DNA of 64,000 bases from Nonomuraea endophytica (lineage in GTDB: Bacteria > Actinomycetota > Actinomycetes > Streptosporangiales > Streptosporangiaceae), in contig NZ_JACHIN010000021.1 of the NCBI RefSeq assembly GCF_014203235.1, positions 1 through 64,000 of the forward strand, read 5' to 3'. Both the position numbers and the translations under genes were made by a program. A model generated the notes under the pieces. That model made no database searches, was not told the DNA's origin, and saw only the letters and a program-made list of their open reading frames with translations. This document shows, piece after piece, positions 44,313 through 52,438 of this stretch (position 1 is the first letter of the stretch; every line of letters begins with the position of its first letter).

Positions 44313-45545
44313 ATGACGTGGTTCACCCATGACAGATTCGGGATGTTCGTCCACTGGGGCCTGTACGCCCTGCCGGCCCGGCACGAATGGGTCAAGACCC
44401 GGGAGAAGCTGACCGACGAGCAATACCAGGTCTACTTCGACCACTTCTCCCCCGACCGCTACGACCCGGTCAGCTGGGTACGCGCGGCCAAGGCGGCCGG
44501 GATGCGCTACGTGGTGCTGACGACCAAGCACCACGACGGGTTCTGCCTGTGGGACAGCGATCTGACCGACTACAAGGCGACCCGCACGCCGTACGGGAAG
44601 GACCTGGTTGGGCCCTTCGTCGAGGCCTGCAGGGCCGAGGGGCTGAAGGTCGGCTTCTACCACTCGCTGATCGACTGGCACCACCCGGCCTTCCCCGTCG
44701 ACGGCACCCACCCGCGCCGCGACGAGGTGAACGGCGAGGGCGGCGGCGACATCGCCGAGTACCGGCGCTACCTGCACGGACAGGTCCGCGAGCTGCTCAC
44801 CCGATACGGGCGGATCGACTACCTGTTCTTCGACTTCTCCTACGCCGGCAGGAAGGAGTGGTGGGGCGGCAAGGGCGCCGAGGACTGGGGCTCGGCCGAA
44901 CTGCTGGAGATGGTCCGCGAACTGCAGCCCGGCATCCTGGTCAACGACCGCACCGGCCTGCCCGGCGACTTCGTCACGCCCGAGCAATATCAGCCCTCCG
45001 GCCCGCTGGCCGAGGTGTGGGAGGCCTGCCAGACGCTCAACGGCAGCTGGGGCTACGACCGCGACAACCTCGACTACAAGAGCCCGGACCTGCTCATCCG
45101 CATGCTGGTCGACGGCGTCGCCAAGGGCGGCAACCTGCTGCTCAACGTGGGCCCGACCGGCCGGGGCGAGATCGACCCCAGGGCGCTGGCCATCCTGTCC
45201 GAGATCGGCGCCTGGATGGACCGGCACGAGCGCGCGATCCGCGGGTGCGGGCCGGCGTCGTTCACCCCGCCGGCCGACTGCCGCTACACCCAGAACGGCG
45301 CCCGCCTCTACCTGCACCTGTTCAGCTGGCCGCTGCGCCACGTGCACCTGCCGGGACTCGCCGGCAAGGTCCGCTACGCGCAGCTGCTCGACGACGCCTC
45401 GGAGATCAGGATGGTCGTCTCCAAGCCCGGCGAGGTCGCGCAGAACACCAAGATGGGCGGGCAGCCGGAGGGCACCTTGACCCTTCAGCTGCCCGTTCAG
45501 CGTCCCCCGCTCGCCGTCCCGGTGATCGAACTCTTCCTTGCCTGA
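44313..45545 (+). CDS. GH29 alpha-L-fucosidase
   Basis: A 410-residue glycosidase without signal peptide, so it acts on imported sugars in the cytoplasm. The GH29 N-terminus is present: FTHDRFGMFVHWGLYALPAR, then AKAAGMRYVVLTTKHHDGF and FYHSLIDWHHPAF. The putative nucleophile is Asp174 in YLFFDFSYAG, and GGNLLLNVGPTGRGEID is the conserved C-terminal end of the barrel. It removes alpha-L-fucose from oligosaccharides. It is the last gene of the sugar importer operon and converges on the PL6 lyase. Confidence 0.88.
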   Translation: MTWFTHDRFGMFVHWGLYALPARHEWVKTREKLTDEQYQVYFDHFSPDRYDPVSWVRAAKAAGMRYVVLTTKHHDGFCLWDSDLTDYKATRTPYGKDLVGPFVEACRAEGLKVGFYHSLIDWHHPAFPVDGTHPRRDEVNGEGGGDIAEYRRYLHGQVRELLTRYGRIDYLFFDFSYAGRKEWWGGKGAEDWGSAELLEMVRELQPGILVNDRTGLPGDFVTPEQYQPSGPLAEVWEACQTLNGSWGYDRDNLDYKSPDLLIRMLVDGVAKGGNLLLNVGPTGRGEIDPRALAILSEIGAWMDRHERAIRGCGPASFTPPADCRYTQNGARLYLHLFSWPLRHVHLPGLAGKVRYAQLLDDASEIRMVVSKPGEVAQNTKMGGQPEGTLTLQLPVQRPPLAVPVIELFLA

Positions 45546-45549
45546 CCGC

Positions 45550-47049
45550 TCACTCCCGCCAGGCAGGCCCGGTGTCCGCCGTGCCCGCGCTCCGCGGGAT
45601 CCGCGGGGCGGCCTTCCCCGCGAGCGGCACGACCGTGATGCCGTCGGCGGTGTTGGGCGCGTTGACGTCGAGCGTGCCGCCGACGACGACGTTGCCGAGG
45701 AAGGTGTTGGGCTCGAAGGTGAACTTCCGCAACGGCGGCGCGGTGTCCTGCACGCTGGTCTGCACCGAGACGCCGCCCGCCGGGCGGTAGGCCAGGTTGC
45801 CGGTGAAGGTGTTGCGCGTGGGCAGGAGGACCATCTGGTAGCCGGGCCAGTGGTTCTTGTAGAACCAGCCGAGGTGCATGTCGCTCTTGGCGTTGCCGAC
45901 GAACATGTTGCCGGTGAACCGGCTGTCGGTCACCTGGCCGTAGTGGAAGAGGTAGCCGTGGGGGGCCAGCGGGTTCTTCTGCGGCACGAAGCCGGGGGTC
46001 AGGTAGTCGAGCTGGTTGTTCTCGTCGAACATGTGCTCGCCGCTGGTGACCTTGAGCCCGTAACCGGAGACTCCTGCCACGTAGTTGCCGCGTACGGTGT
46101 GGTGGTCGCCGCTGACCCGGATGCCCTCGCTGGCCGGGTACCCGTCGCCCAGGATGACGTTGTTCTCGACCGTGTTGTAGTTGCCGTAGCGCAGGACCAG
46201 GCCGCCGCTCGACTGCCTGATCGTGTTGCCGCGCACGGTGTTGTGGTTGGACTTCAGCGAGATGATCTCGTCGTCGCCGTCGACGTGCTCGAAGAGGTTG
46301 TTCTCGATGGTGAAGTACGCCCCCTCCGTCGTCCCGAGATCGCCCCACTGCCCGTAACCCCAGATGCGCAGCGCCTCCATGCCGTTGCGCCCGATGTTGG
46401 GGACGTTGGCGAAGCGGCTGTGATCGACCTTGTTGTACGTGGCCCGCGGCCCACGGTCGTTGCCCACCACCGGCTCCTGGTGGTTCTTGCCCTCCAGCAG
46501 GACGTGGTCGAGCCGGTTGGCGCCGCCGCGGAAGTAGACCCAGTAGTAGGGGATTTGCGGCTCGGCCGGGTTGAAGTTCACCACGGCCGTGTCGGTGACC
46601 CGGCCCCGGTCGCTGTTGAACGTGATGACCGACCCCTTGCCGTCGGGCACGGTGCCGTCGGTGAAGGTCAGGCCGCTGACCACGAGGTCGGGGCTGTTCA
46701 GCGAGATCCCCGACCGGCCGGTGAGCACCACCTTGCCGGGCGTCTGCGCCCGCAGCGTCACCGGCCTGCCGGGCGCGGTGGCGGCGCTGAGGTCGAGGAA
46801 GGCGTTCTCCCAGGTGCCGTCGGCCATGACGATCGTGTCGCCGGGGCGCGCGTCCGCCAGAGCCCTGGTGAGCTCGGCCGGATTCGCCACGAGCACCTCG
46901 GCCGCAGACGCGGACGTGGCCGTGTCCGTGGCCGTGGCCGTGTCCGTGGCCGTGTCCGTGGCCGTGGCCGTGGACTCGGCCGTGGCCGGGCTCTGGGCCA
47001 GTCCTAAGGCGAGGACCGCCGCGGCGAGCAGGCGCGGGGCGTTGGTCAT
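45550..47049 (-). CDS. Secreted PL6-family polysaccharide lyase
   Basis: A 499-residue secreted right-handed beta-helix lyase. Signal peptide ends near residue 24 (PATA|E), followed by a Thr/Ala/Asp repeat linker to about residue 48. The PL6 (chondroitinase B/alginate lyase) fingerprint is EIISLKSNHNTVRGN with Lys266 and LVLRYGN with Arg287, the base and acid of the family. WYFKN-type calcium-site residues are suggested by GWFYKNHWPGYQ. It would cleave an uronate-containing polymer outside the cell, releasing oligosaccharides. It faces the fucosidase operon and shares its candidate operator. Confidence 0.85.
   Translation of the reverse strand: MTNAPRLLAAAVLALGLAQSPATAESTATATDTATDTATATDTATSASAAEVLVANPAELTRALADARPGDTIVMADGTWENAFLDLSAATAPGRPVTLRAQTPGKVVLTGRSGISLNSPDLVVSGLTFTDGTVPDGKGSVITFNSDRGRVTDTAVVNFNPAEPQIPYYWVYFRGGANRLDHVLLEGKNHQEPVVGNDRGPRATYNKVDHSRFANVPNIGRNGMEALRIWGYGQWGDLGTTEGAYFTIENNLFEHVDGDDEIISLKSNHNTVRGNTIRQSSGGLVLRYGNYNTVENNVILGDGYPASEGIRVSGDHHTVRGNYVAGVSGYGLKVTSGEHMFDENNQLDYLTPGFVPQKNPLAPHGYLFHYGQVTDSRFTGNMFVGNAKSDMHLGWFYKNHWPGYQMVLLPTRNTFTGNLAYRPAGGVSVQTSVQDTAPPLRKFTFEPNTFLGNVVVGGTLDVNAPNTADGITVVPLAGKAAPRIPRSAGTADTGPAWRE
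46913..46973. repeat. Short tandem repeat in the PL6 signal-proximal linker
   Basis: About ten 6-bp units alternating GTGGCC and GTGTCC on the plus strand encode a (TA/TD)-rich linker on the minus strand. The repeat is in frame with unit lengths of 12 and 18 bases, so it can expand or shrink without frameshift. Confidence 0.8.
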
Positions 47050-47147
47050 GAAACCTCCTACTAATCACGGGAAATATCCCGAAAAACTGGCTTAAGGACA
47101 GCCAGATGCCGATATTCATCGGAGCACTGGGAGAACCGTAGCCGTCG

Positions 47148-47161
47148 GGCAAGCGTTTTCC
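47148..47161. promoter_or_regulatory. LacI-type operator upstream of the PL6 gene
   Basis: GGCAAGCGTTTTCC, followed by AAGAG, matches the site at 41146 (GGAAAGCGTTATCC then AAGAG). It lies 99 bases before the PL6 start. The rest of the 47050-47257 gap shows no gene. Confidence 0.5.
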
Positions 47162-47257
47162 AAGAGCCCATGACTTGCGCGACGTTTGCACGCGCTGACG
47201 CGCTGTCAGTCATGCCGTCATGGCCCGCGGCCAGGTCCCGAACCGACAGTTGAGGTC

Positions 47258-48223
47258 ATGAGCCCATCTGGTATGACCGCGGACCTCCTGCGGCAGGAGA
47301 TCGACCTCAATGCGCTCGTCGACGCGCTCGGCGAGCGCGCCCCTCAGCTACGGTCGACCATCGAGTCGCGCGTGTCCTCCGCGATCAGCGCGCGCACGAC
47401 CTCGGAGCTGCTCACACTGACCGTCACCGAAGGCGGCCACACCCGGACGGTGAGCCCGTCCCCCACCCCCGACTACGCCAAATCGCTCTTCCACTACGTC
47501 AAGGGCACCGGCGGCGCGGCCATCTCCTGCCGGATCGAGGACGTCGTCGAGGCCGCCGTCGTCGCGGCCACCACGGAGTTCTACCAGTCGGAGGAGACGA
47601 TGTCGGCCCTGGCCGAGGTCCTCGGCCGCCAGCTCGTGGAGAACACCGCCATCCACCACATCCTGGAGGAGGAGTTCCGCGACCTCGCCGCGCACGTGCA
47701 GCGGGAGGTGAAGGACTCCATCACGCTCTCGACGCACACCACCGTCGGCGAGCAGGCGGCCGACATGGCCCTAGCGAGCGCCACGCACGCCATGCACACC
47801 ACGCTCGGCGCCACCGTCGCCGCCCTGCTGGCCAAGGCGCTCGCGCTGCCCATGGTGAAGGTCGCGGTGGCCAAGGCCGTGGGCGCCGTGCTGGCCAGCG
47901 CGGCGTTCCAGAAGGTCCTGATCATCCTGCTCAAGAAGATCGGGGTGGCGCTGGTCCTGAAGATGTTGCTGGTCAAGCTGTTCGGCGCGGGCGCCGGCGC
48001 GCTCGTCGGCTTCATCGTCATCCCGCTGATCGTCGCCTTCCTGGTGTACGAGTGGAACACCTTCCCCCAGAAGATCGCGGCCAAGATGTCGGGGCAGGTG
48101 GCGGGGAAGCTCGTCGACCAGAGCGCCGACCTCAACCGGCAGGTAGCCGCCTCCTTCGTGGCCGCCGCACTCGACGAGGTGCTCGGCAAGCTGCACGACG
48201 ACCTGCTCTCCCCGGCGAACTGA
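47258..48223 (+). CDS. Membrane protein of unknown function
   Basis: A 321-residue protein. The first 190 residues are helical and charged (LLRQEIDLNALVDALGERAPQ; FRDLAAHVQREVKDS). Residues of about 195-275 form a hydrophobic block: GATVAALLAKALALPMVKVAVAKAVGAVLASAA, KVLIILLKKIGVALVLKMLLVKLFGAGAGALVG, FIVIPLIVAFLVYEW, that is three or four membrane segments punctuated by lysines. The C-terminus is again soluble. ATG 47258 is used; ATG 47273 is also possible. No family is recognised. The lysine-spaced helices are reminiscent of pore-forming proteins, which is only an impression. Confidence 0.6.
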   Translation: MSPSGMTADLLRQEIDLNALVDALGERAPQLRSTIESRVSSAISARTTSELLTLTVTEGGHTRTVSPSPTPDYAKSLFHYVKGTGGAAISCRIEDVVEAAVVAATTEFYQSEETMSALAEVLGRQLVENTAIHHILEEEFRDLAAHVQREVKDSITLSTHTTVGEQAADMALASATHAMHTTLGATVAALLAKALALPMVKVAVAKAVGAVLASAAFQKVLIILLKKIGVALVLKMLLVKLFGAGAGALVGFIVIPLIVAFLVYEWNTFPQKIAAKMSGQVAGKLVDQSADLNRQVAASFVAAALDEVLGKLHDDLLSPAN

Positions 48224-48249
48224 AGCCCCCGCGCATGCCAGGAAGAAGC

Positions 48250-48281
48250 GGCGGCCCCGTCCGCTGATGCGGGGGGCCGCC
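48250..48281 (+). terminator. Hairpin terminator
   Basis: GGCGGCCCC and GGGGCCGCC form a 9-bp stem 26 bases after the membrane-protein stop. Confidence 0.6.
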
Positions 48282-48323
48282 CTAGCGTGGCCTTGAATCT
48301 GCGAAGGGGTAACCTAGGCGTTC

Positions 48324-48734
48324 GTGACGACGTTTCGTATCAGTGAAGCCGCCGCGCTGCTCGGGGTCAGCGCGGACACGGTCCGCCGCTGGGTGGACGC
48401 GGGCCGCCTCGGCGCCGAGCGCGACGAGCACGGCCACCGGCAGGTCGACGGCGCCGAACTGGCCGCGTTCGCCCGCGCCCAGGTCGAGGAGGTCGAGGGT
48501 GGCCGTTCCTCGGCGCGCAACCGCTTCCGCGGCATCGTGACCGAGGTGATCCGTGACGCGGTGATGGCCCAGGTGGAGATCGCCGCCGGGCCGTTCCGTG
48601 TGGTGTCGCTGATGAGCCGCCAGGCCGCGGACGAGCTCGGCCTGGAGGTGGGGGTGGTGGCGGTCGCCGTGATCAAGTCCACCAACGTCGTCGTCGAGAT
48701 CCCCGGTCACGAGCGCGTGGCCGGTGCGGCTTAA
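48324..48734 (+). CDS. Molybdate-responsive HTH-Mop domain protein
   Basis: A 136-residue protein starting at GTG 48324. Residues 4-45 are a MerR/excisionase-like helix-turn-helix (RISEAAALLGVSADTVRRWVDAGRLGA). Residues 66-130 form a Mop/TOBE domain (ARNRFRGIVTEVIRDAVMAQVEI, DELGLEVGVVAVAVIKSTNVVVEIP), which binds molybdate or tungstate oxyanions. It is 11 bases ahead of modA, so it is either the regulator of modABC or a molybdate buffer. Confidence 0.85.
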   Translation: MTTFRISEAAALLGVSADTVRRWVDAGRLGAERDEHGHRQVDGAELAAFARAQVEEVEGGRSSARNRFRGIVTEVIRDAVMAQVEIAAGPFRVVSLMSRQAADELGLEVGVVAVAVIKSTNVVVEIPGHERVAGAA

Positions 48735-48745
48735 GGAGCCCCTCG

Positions 48746-49522
48746 ATGTTCAGGCGTCTTTTCCCATGGGTCATCGCGCTGGCCGTGCTGTCCGGGTGCG
48801 GTTCCGGCGGGCCCGCCGCGACCACGGCCTCGGCCTCCCCCGCCGGTGGGGCCAAGGAGCTGACGGTGTTCGCGGCGGCCTCGCTGACCGGGACGTTCAC
48901 CGAGCTCGGCAAGACCTTCGAGGCCGCGCATCCGGGCACGACGGTGAAGTTCAACTTCGGCTCCAGCGCCACGCTGGCCCAGCAGATCGTCCAGGGCGCC
49001 CCGGCCGACGTGTTCGCCGCCGCCAGCCCGGCCACGATGAAGACCGTCACCGACGGCGCCCTGGCCACCGCGCCGGCCACGTTCGTCCGCAACAAGCTGC
49101 AGATCGGGGTCCCGGCCGACAACCCGGCCAAGGTGGACGACCTGAAGGACCTCGCCGACCCCAAGGTCAAGGTCGCGCTCTGCGCCGAGCAGGTGCCGTG
49201 CGGGGCCGCCGCGGTCAAGGCGCTGGCCGCGGCCGGGCTCAAGGTCACGCCGGTCACGCTCGAGCAGGACGTCAAGGCGACGCTGACCAAGGTCGAACTC
49301 GGCGAGGTGGACGCCGCGCTGGTCTACAAGACCGACGTGATCGCCTCGGCGGGCAAGGTGACCGGGATTCCGTTCCCCGAGGCCGACAAGGCGATCAACG
49401 ACTACCCGATCGCCACCCTGACCAAGGCGCCGGCCGGTGACCTGGCCAAGCAGTTCGTCGACCTGGTGCTGTCGCAGCAGGGCAAGGACGTGCTGACCAA
49501 GGCCGGCTTCGAGGCGCCCTGA
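48746..49522 (+). CDS. modA: Molybdate ABC transporter binding lipoprotein
   Basis: A 258-residue lipoprotein with lipobox LSGC (Cys18). ModA motifs are present: LTVFAAASLTGTFTELG, VKFNFGSSATLAQQI, GAPADVFAAAS, and GEVDAALVYKTDV. It captures molybdate outside the membrane. AAGGAG precedes the ATG. Confidence 0.92.
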   Translation: MFRRLFPWVIALAVLSGCGSGGPAATTASASPAGGAKELTVFAAASLTGTFTELGKTFEAAHPGTTVKFNFGSSATLAQQIVQGAPADVFAAASPATMKTVTDGALATAPATFVRNKLQIGVPADNPAKVDDLKDLADPKVKVALCAEQVPCGAAAVKALAAAGLKVTPVTLEQDVKATLTKVELGEVDAALVYKTDVIASAGKVTGIPFPEADKAINDYPIATLTKAPAGDLAKQFVDLVLSQQGKDVLTKAGFEAP

Positions 49523-49528
49523 TCCCTG

Positions 49529-50332
49529 ATGAGCTCTTCCACGCGGGAGCGGGCGGGGCGGCTGCCGTGGATGCTGGTGGTGCCCGCCGTCGCGGGCCTG
49601 GTGTTCCTGGTACTGCCGCTGGCCGGGCTGCTGATCCGCGCGCCCTGGTCCACGCTGGGCCCGAGGCTGGCCGAGCCGCACGTGCTGGAGGCGTTGCGGC
49701 TGTCGGTGGTGTGCGCTTCCGTGGCCACGCTCATCTGCCTGGTGCTCGGCGTGCCGCTGGCCTGGCTGCTCGCCCGGGTGAGCTTTCCCGGGCGGCGGCT
49801 GGTGCGGGCGCTGGTGACCGTGCCGCTGGTGCTGCCGCCGGTGGTCGGCGGCGTCGCGCTGCTGCTCGTGCTGGGGCGGCGGGGGATCGTCGGGCAGTGG
49901 CTGGAGTCGGCGTTCGGGATCACGCTGCCGTTCACCACGGCGGGTGTGGTCATCGCCGAGGCGTTCGTGGCGATGCCGTTCCTGGTGATCAGTGTGGAGG
50001 GGGCGCTGCGCGGCGCCGACCAGCGTTTCGAGGAGGCGGCGGCCACGCTCGGCGCCTCCCGGTGGGTCGTGTTCCGGCGGGTCACGCTGCCGATGATCAT
50101 GCCAGGAGTGGTGGCCGGGGCGGTGTTGTGCTGGGCGCGGGCGCTGGGTGAGTTCGGGGCGACGATCACGTTCGCCGGGAACTTCCCCGGCACCACCCGC
50201 ACGATGCCACTGGCGGTCTACCTGGCGCTGGAGACAGAGCCGGAGGCGGCGATCGTGCTCAGCCTGGTGCTGCTCGCGGTCTCGGTGATCATCCTGGCCA
50301 GCCTGCGCGACCGGTGGGTGAACAGCCCATGA
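49529..50332 (+). CDS. modB: Molybdate ABC transporter permease
   Basis: A 267-residue permease with five to six helices. The LGVPLAWLLARVSFPGRRLVRALVTVPLVLPPVVGG region and the EAA loop FEEAAATLGASRWVVFRRVTLP are the ModB signature. It starts six bases after modA and overlaps the modC start by four bases. Confidence 0.92.
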   Translation: MSSSTRERAGRLPWMLVVPAVAGLVFLVLPLAGLLIRAPWSTLGPRLAEPHVLEALRLSVVCASVATLICLVLGVPLAWLLARVSFPGRRLVRALVTVPLVLPPVVGGVALLLVLGRRGIVGQWLESAFGITLPFTTAGVVIAEAFVAMPFLVISVEGALRGADQRFEEAAATLGASRWVVFRRVTLPMIMPGVVAGAVLCWARALGEFGATITFAGNFPGTTRTMPLAVYLALETEPEAAIVLSLVLLAVSVIILASLRDRWVNSP

Positions 50333-50451
50333 GCGTGCGTGATGCGGCGGGGGGTGAGGAGCCGATGAGTATGCCTGCTGCGGCGGGCGAGCCGGTGAGC
50401 GGGCGTGGTGCGGCCGGCGAGGAGGCGGTGAGTCTGCGTGCTCGGTTGCGG
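50329..50451 (+). repeat. Degenerate tandem repeat of the modC start region
   Basis: Four in-frame units of 30-36 bases, each starting (A/G)TGAG and carrying a TGCGGC block; units one and three end in a GAGGAG-containing tail. Translated: MSVRDAAGGEEP, MSMPAAAGEP, VSGRGAAGEEA, VSLRARL. Confidence 0.7.
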
Positions 50452-51459
50452 GTGAATCGGCCTGCGTTCACGCTCGACATCGCGCTCGACGTGGCGCCCG
50501 GTGAGGTGGTGGCGTTGCTCGGGCCCAACGGCGCGGGCAAGACCACCGCGTTGCGCGCTCTGGCCGGGCTCACCCGGATGTCGGGTGGCCGGATCAGCCT
50601 GCGCGGGCGGGACCTGGACGGCCTGCCCGCCGAGAGCCGCCCGATCGGCATGGTCTTCCAGGACTACCTGCTCTTCCCGCACCTGTCCGCGCTGGAGAAC
50701 GTCGCGTTCGGCCCGCGCTGCCGCGGGGTCGCCAAGGCCGAGGCGCGTCGTGCCGCCGCCGCGCTGCTGGAGCGGGTCGGGCTGGCCGACAAGGCCGCCG
50801 CCAGGCCTCGGCAGTTGTCCGGCGGGCAGGCGCAGCGGGTCGCGCTGGCGCGGGCGCTGGCCGTACGGCCCGAGCTGCTGCTGCTGGACGAGCCGCTGGC
50901 CGCGCTCGACGCCCACACCCGGCTGGAGATCCGCTCACAGTTGCGCCGCCACCTCGACGACTTCGACGGCGCCACCGTCCTGGTCACCCACGACCCGCTC
51001 GACGCCATGGTGCTGGCCGACCGGCTGATCGTCGTCGAGGGCGGGGCCATCGTGCAGCAGGGCGCGCCCGCCGAGGTCGCCCGCCGCCCCCGCACCGACT
51101 ACGTGGCCCGCCTGGTCGGGCTCAACCTGTACCGCGGGGTGGCCGCCGGCTCCGGGGTCAAGGTGGGCGAGCTGCTGCTGCACGCCAGCGAGCACTTCGA
51201 CGGGCCGGCGTTCGTGGCCTTCCCGCCCGCCGCCGTGGCCCTCTATCGCTCCCGGCCGGACGGCAGCCCGCGCAACCTGTGGCAGGCCCGCATCGACGGC
51301 ATCGAACGGCACGGCGACAACGTCCGCGTGCACCTCGGCGGCCCCGTCTCCGCGTTCGCCGACATCACTCCGGCTGCCGTGGCCGAGCTCGACCTGTCCC
51401 CCGGCCAGCGGATCTGGGCTTCGGTCAAGGCCACCGAGACCCACGCGTACCCGGCCTGA
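50329..51459 (+). CDS. modC: Molybdate ABC transporter ATPase
   Basis: A 376-residue ATPase counted from ATG 50329. Walker A GPNGAGKTT, Q-loop MVFQDYLLFPHL, signature LSGGQAQRVALARAL, Walker B LLLLDEP and H-loop VTHDPLDAM are intact, and a C-terminal TOBE-type domain ends the protein. The first 33 residues are a run of short repeats absent from other ModC proteins, each beginning with a possible start codon (50329, 50365, 50395, 50428). The true start may be GTG 50428, giving 343 residues. Confidence 0.9.
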   Translation: MSVRDAAGGEEPMSMPAAAGEPVSGRGAAGEEAVSLRARLRVNRPAFTLDIALDVAPGEVVALLGPNGAGKTTALRALAGLTRMSGGRISLRGRDLDGLPAESRPIGMVFQDYLLFPHLSALENVAFGPRCRGVAKAEARRAAAALLERVGLADKAAARPRQLSGGQAQRVALARALAVRPELLLLDEPLAALDAHTRLEIRSQLRRHLDDFDGATVLVTHDPLDAMVLADRLIVVEGGAIVQQGAPAEVARRPRTDYVARLVGLNLYRGVAAGSGVKVGELLLHASEHFDGPAFVAFPPAAVALYRSRPDGSPRNLWQARIDGIERHGDNVRVHLGGPVSAFADITPAAVAELDLSPGQRIWASVKATETHAYPA

Positions 51460-51586
51460 CACCACGGACGGGCGGCGAAGACCGGCCTGACGCCACTCCC
51501 CTGCAACGAGAACCTCTCCCGGCCCACCCGGCGGAGACGTGAGGCGACCCATGGGATAGGAAGAGAGTGGAACGGGGTGATGTGTC

Positions 51587-52438
51587 GTGATCGTTGTCGG
51601 CGTGGATGGTTCGCGGGCCGGGCTGGAGGCCGCCGGTTGGGCGGCCAGAGAGGCGGCGCTGCGCGGGCGGACTCTGCTGGTCGTGCACGCGATGCCGGCC
51701 TGGGCGCACGCCGCCGCTCCCGGTGAGCGGTATGCCGGGGTGGCCGAGTGGATGCGGGACGGCGCCGCGACCGTGCTGGCCGCCGCCGTCGAGCGGGCCG
51801 GGCAGGAGGCGCCGGGCCTTGCCGTCGAGCGGCGGGCCGTACCTGGTGATGCCCGTGCGGCGCTGCTGGAGCTGTCGGCCGGCGCCGACCTGCTCGTGAT
51901 GGGCAGCCACGGGATGGGCGGGTTCCGAGGGCTGCTGCTCGGCTCGGTGGCGGCAGGGGTGGCCGGGCACGCCGCGTGTGACGTGGTCATCGTCAGGGAA
52001 CCGTCCGCCGCCGCGCGCCGCGGCGAGGTGGTCGTGGGGGTGGACGGCTCCGCGGCCGGGCAGCGTGTGCTCGCGTACGCCTTCGAGCACGCCGACCGGC
52101 GCGGGCTGACGCTGCGGGCGGTGCACGCCTGGAACCGGCTCGACCTCGACGGGGTCCTCGCGTCGGCCTCGGCGGAGGAGGACGAGCTGCGGCTGCTGAA
52201 GGAGGCGGTCGCGGGCTATCGCGACCGCCATCCCGACGTGCGGGTCGTGTGGGAGGTGGTGCACGACCATCCGGCGCAGGCGCTCAGGAACGCCTCCGAG
52301 GGCGCCGATCTGCTGGTCGTGGGGACGCACGGGCAGGGCGCGTTCGCCGGGCTGCTCCTGGGTTCGGTGAGCCAGGCGATGCTGCACTACGCCGAGTGCC
52401 CGCTCGCGGTGGTACGCAACGCTCCCGCTGTGCGTTAG
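51587..52438 (+). CDS. Universal stress protein with two UspA domains
   Basis: A 283-residue cytoplasmic protein. Both halves start with IVVGVDGS / VVVGVDGSAAGQ and end with an ATP-binding loop: MGSHGMGGFRGLLLGSVAAGVA and VGTHGQGAFAGLLLGSVSQAML, followed by CDVVIVR / CPLAVVR. The G-2x-G-9x-G(S/T) pattern predicts ATP binding in both domains. Such proteins act in redox, hypoxia or stationary-phase stress. The start is GTG 51587. It converges on the serine hydrolase with a four-base overlap. Confidence 0.9.
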   Translation: MIVVGVDGSRAGLEAAGWAAREAALRGRTLLVVHAMPAWAHAAAPGERYAGVAEWMRDGAATVLAAAVERAGQEAPGLAVERRAVPGDARAALLELSAGADLLVMGSHGMGGFRGLLLGSVAAGVAGHAACDVVIVREPSAAARRGEVVVGVDGSAAGQRVLAYAFEHADRRGLTLRAVHAWNRLDLDGVLASASAEEDELRLLKEAVAGYRDRHPDVRVVWEVVHDHPAQALRNASEGADLLVVGTHGQGAFAGLLLGSVSQAMLHYAECPLAVVRNAPAVR

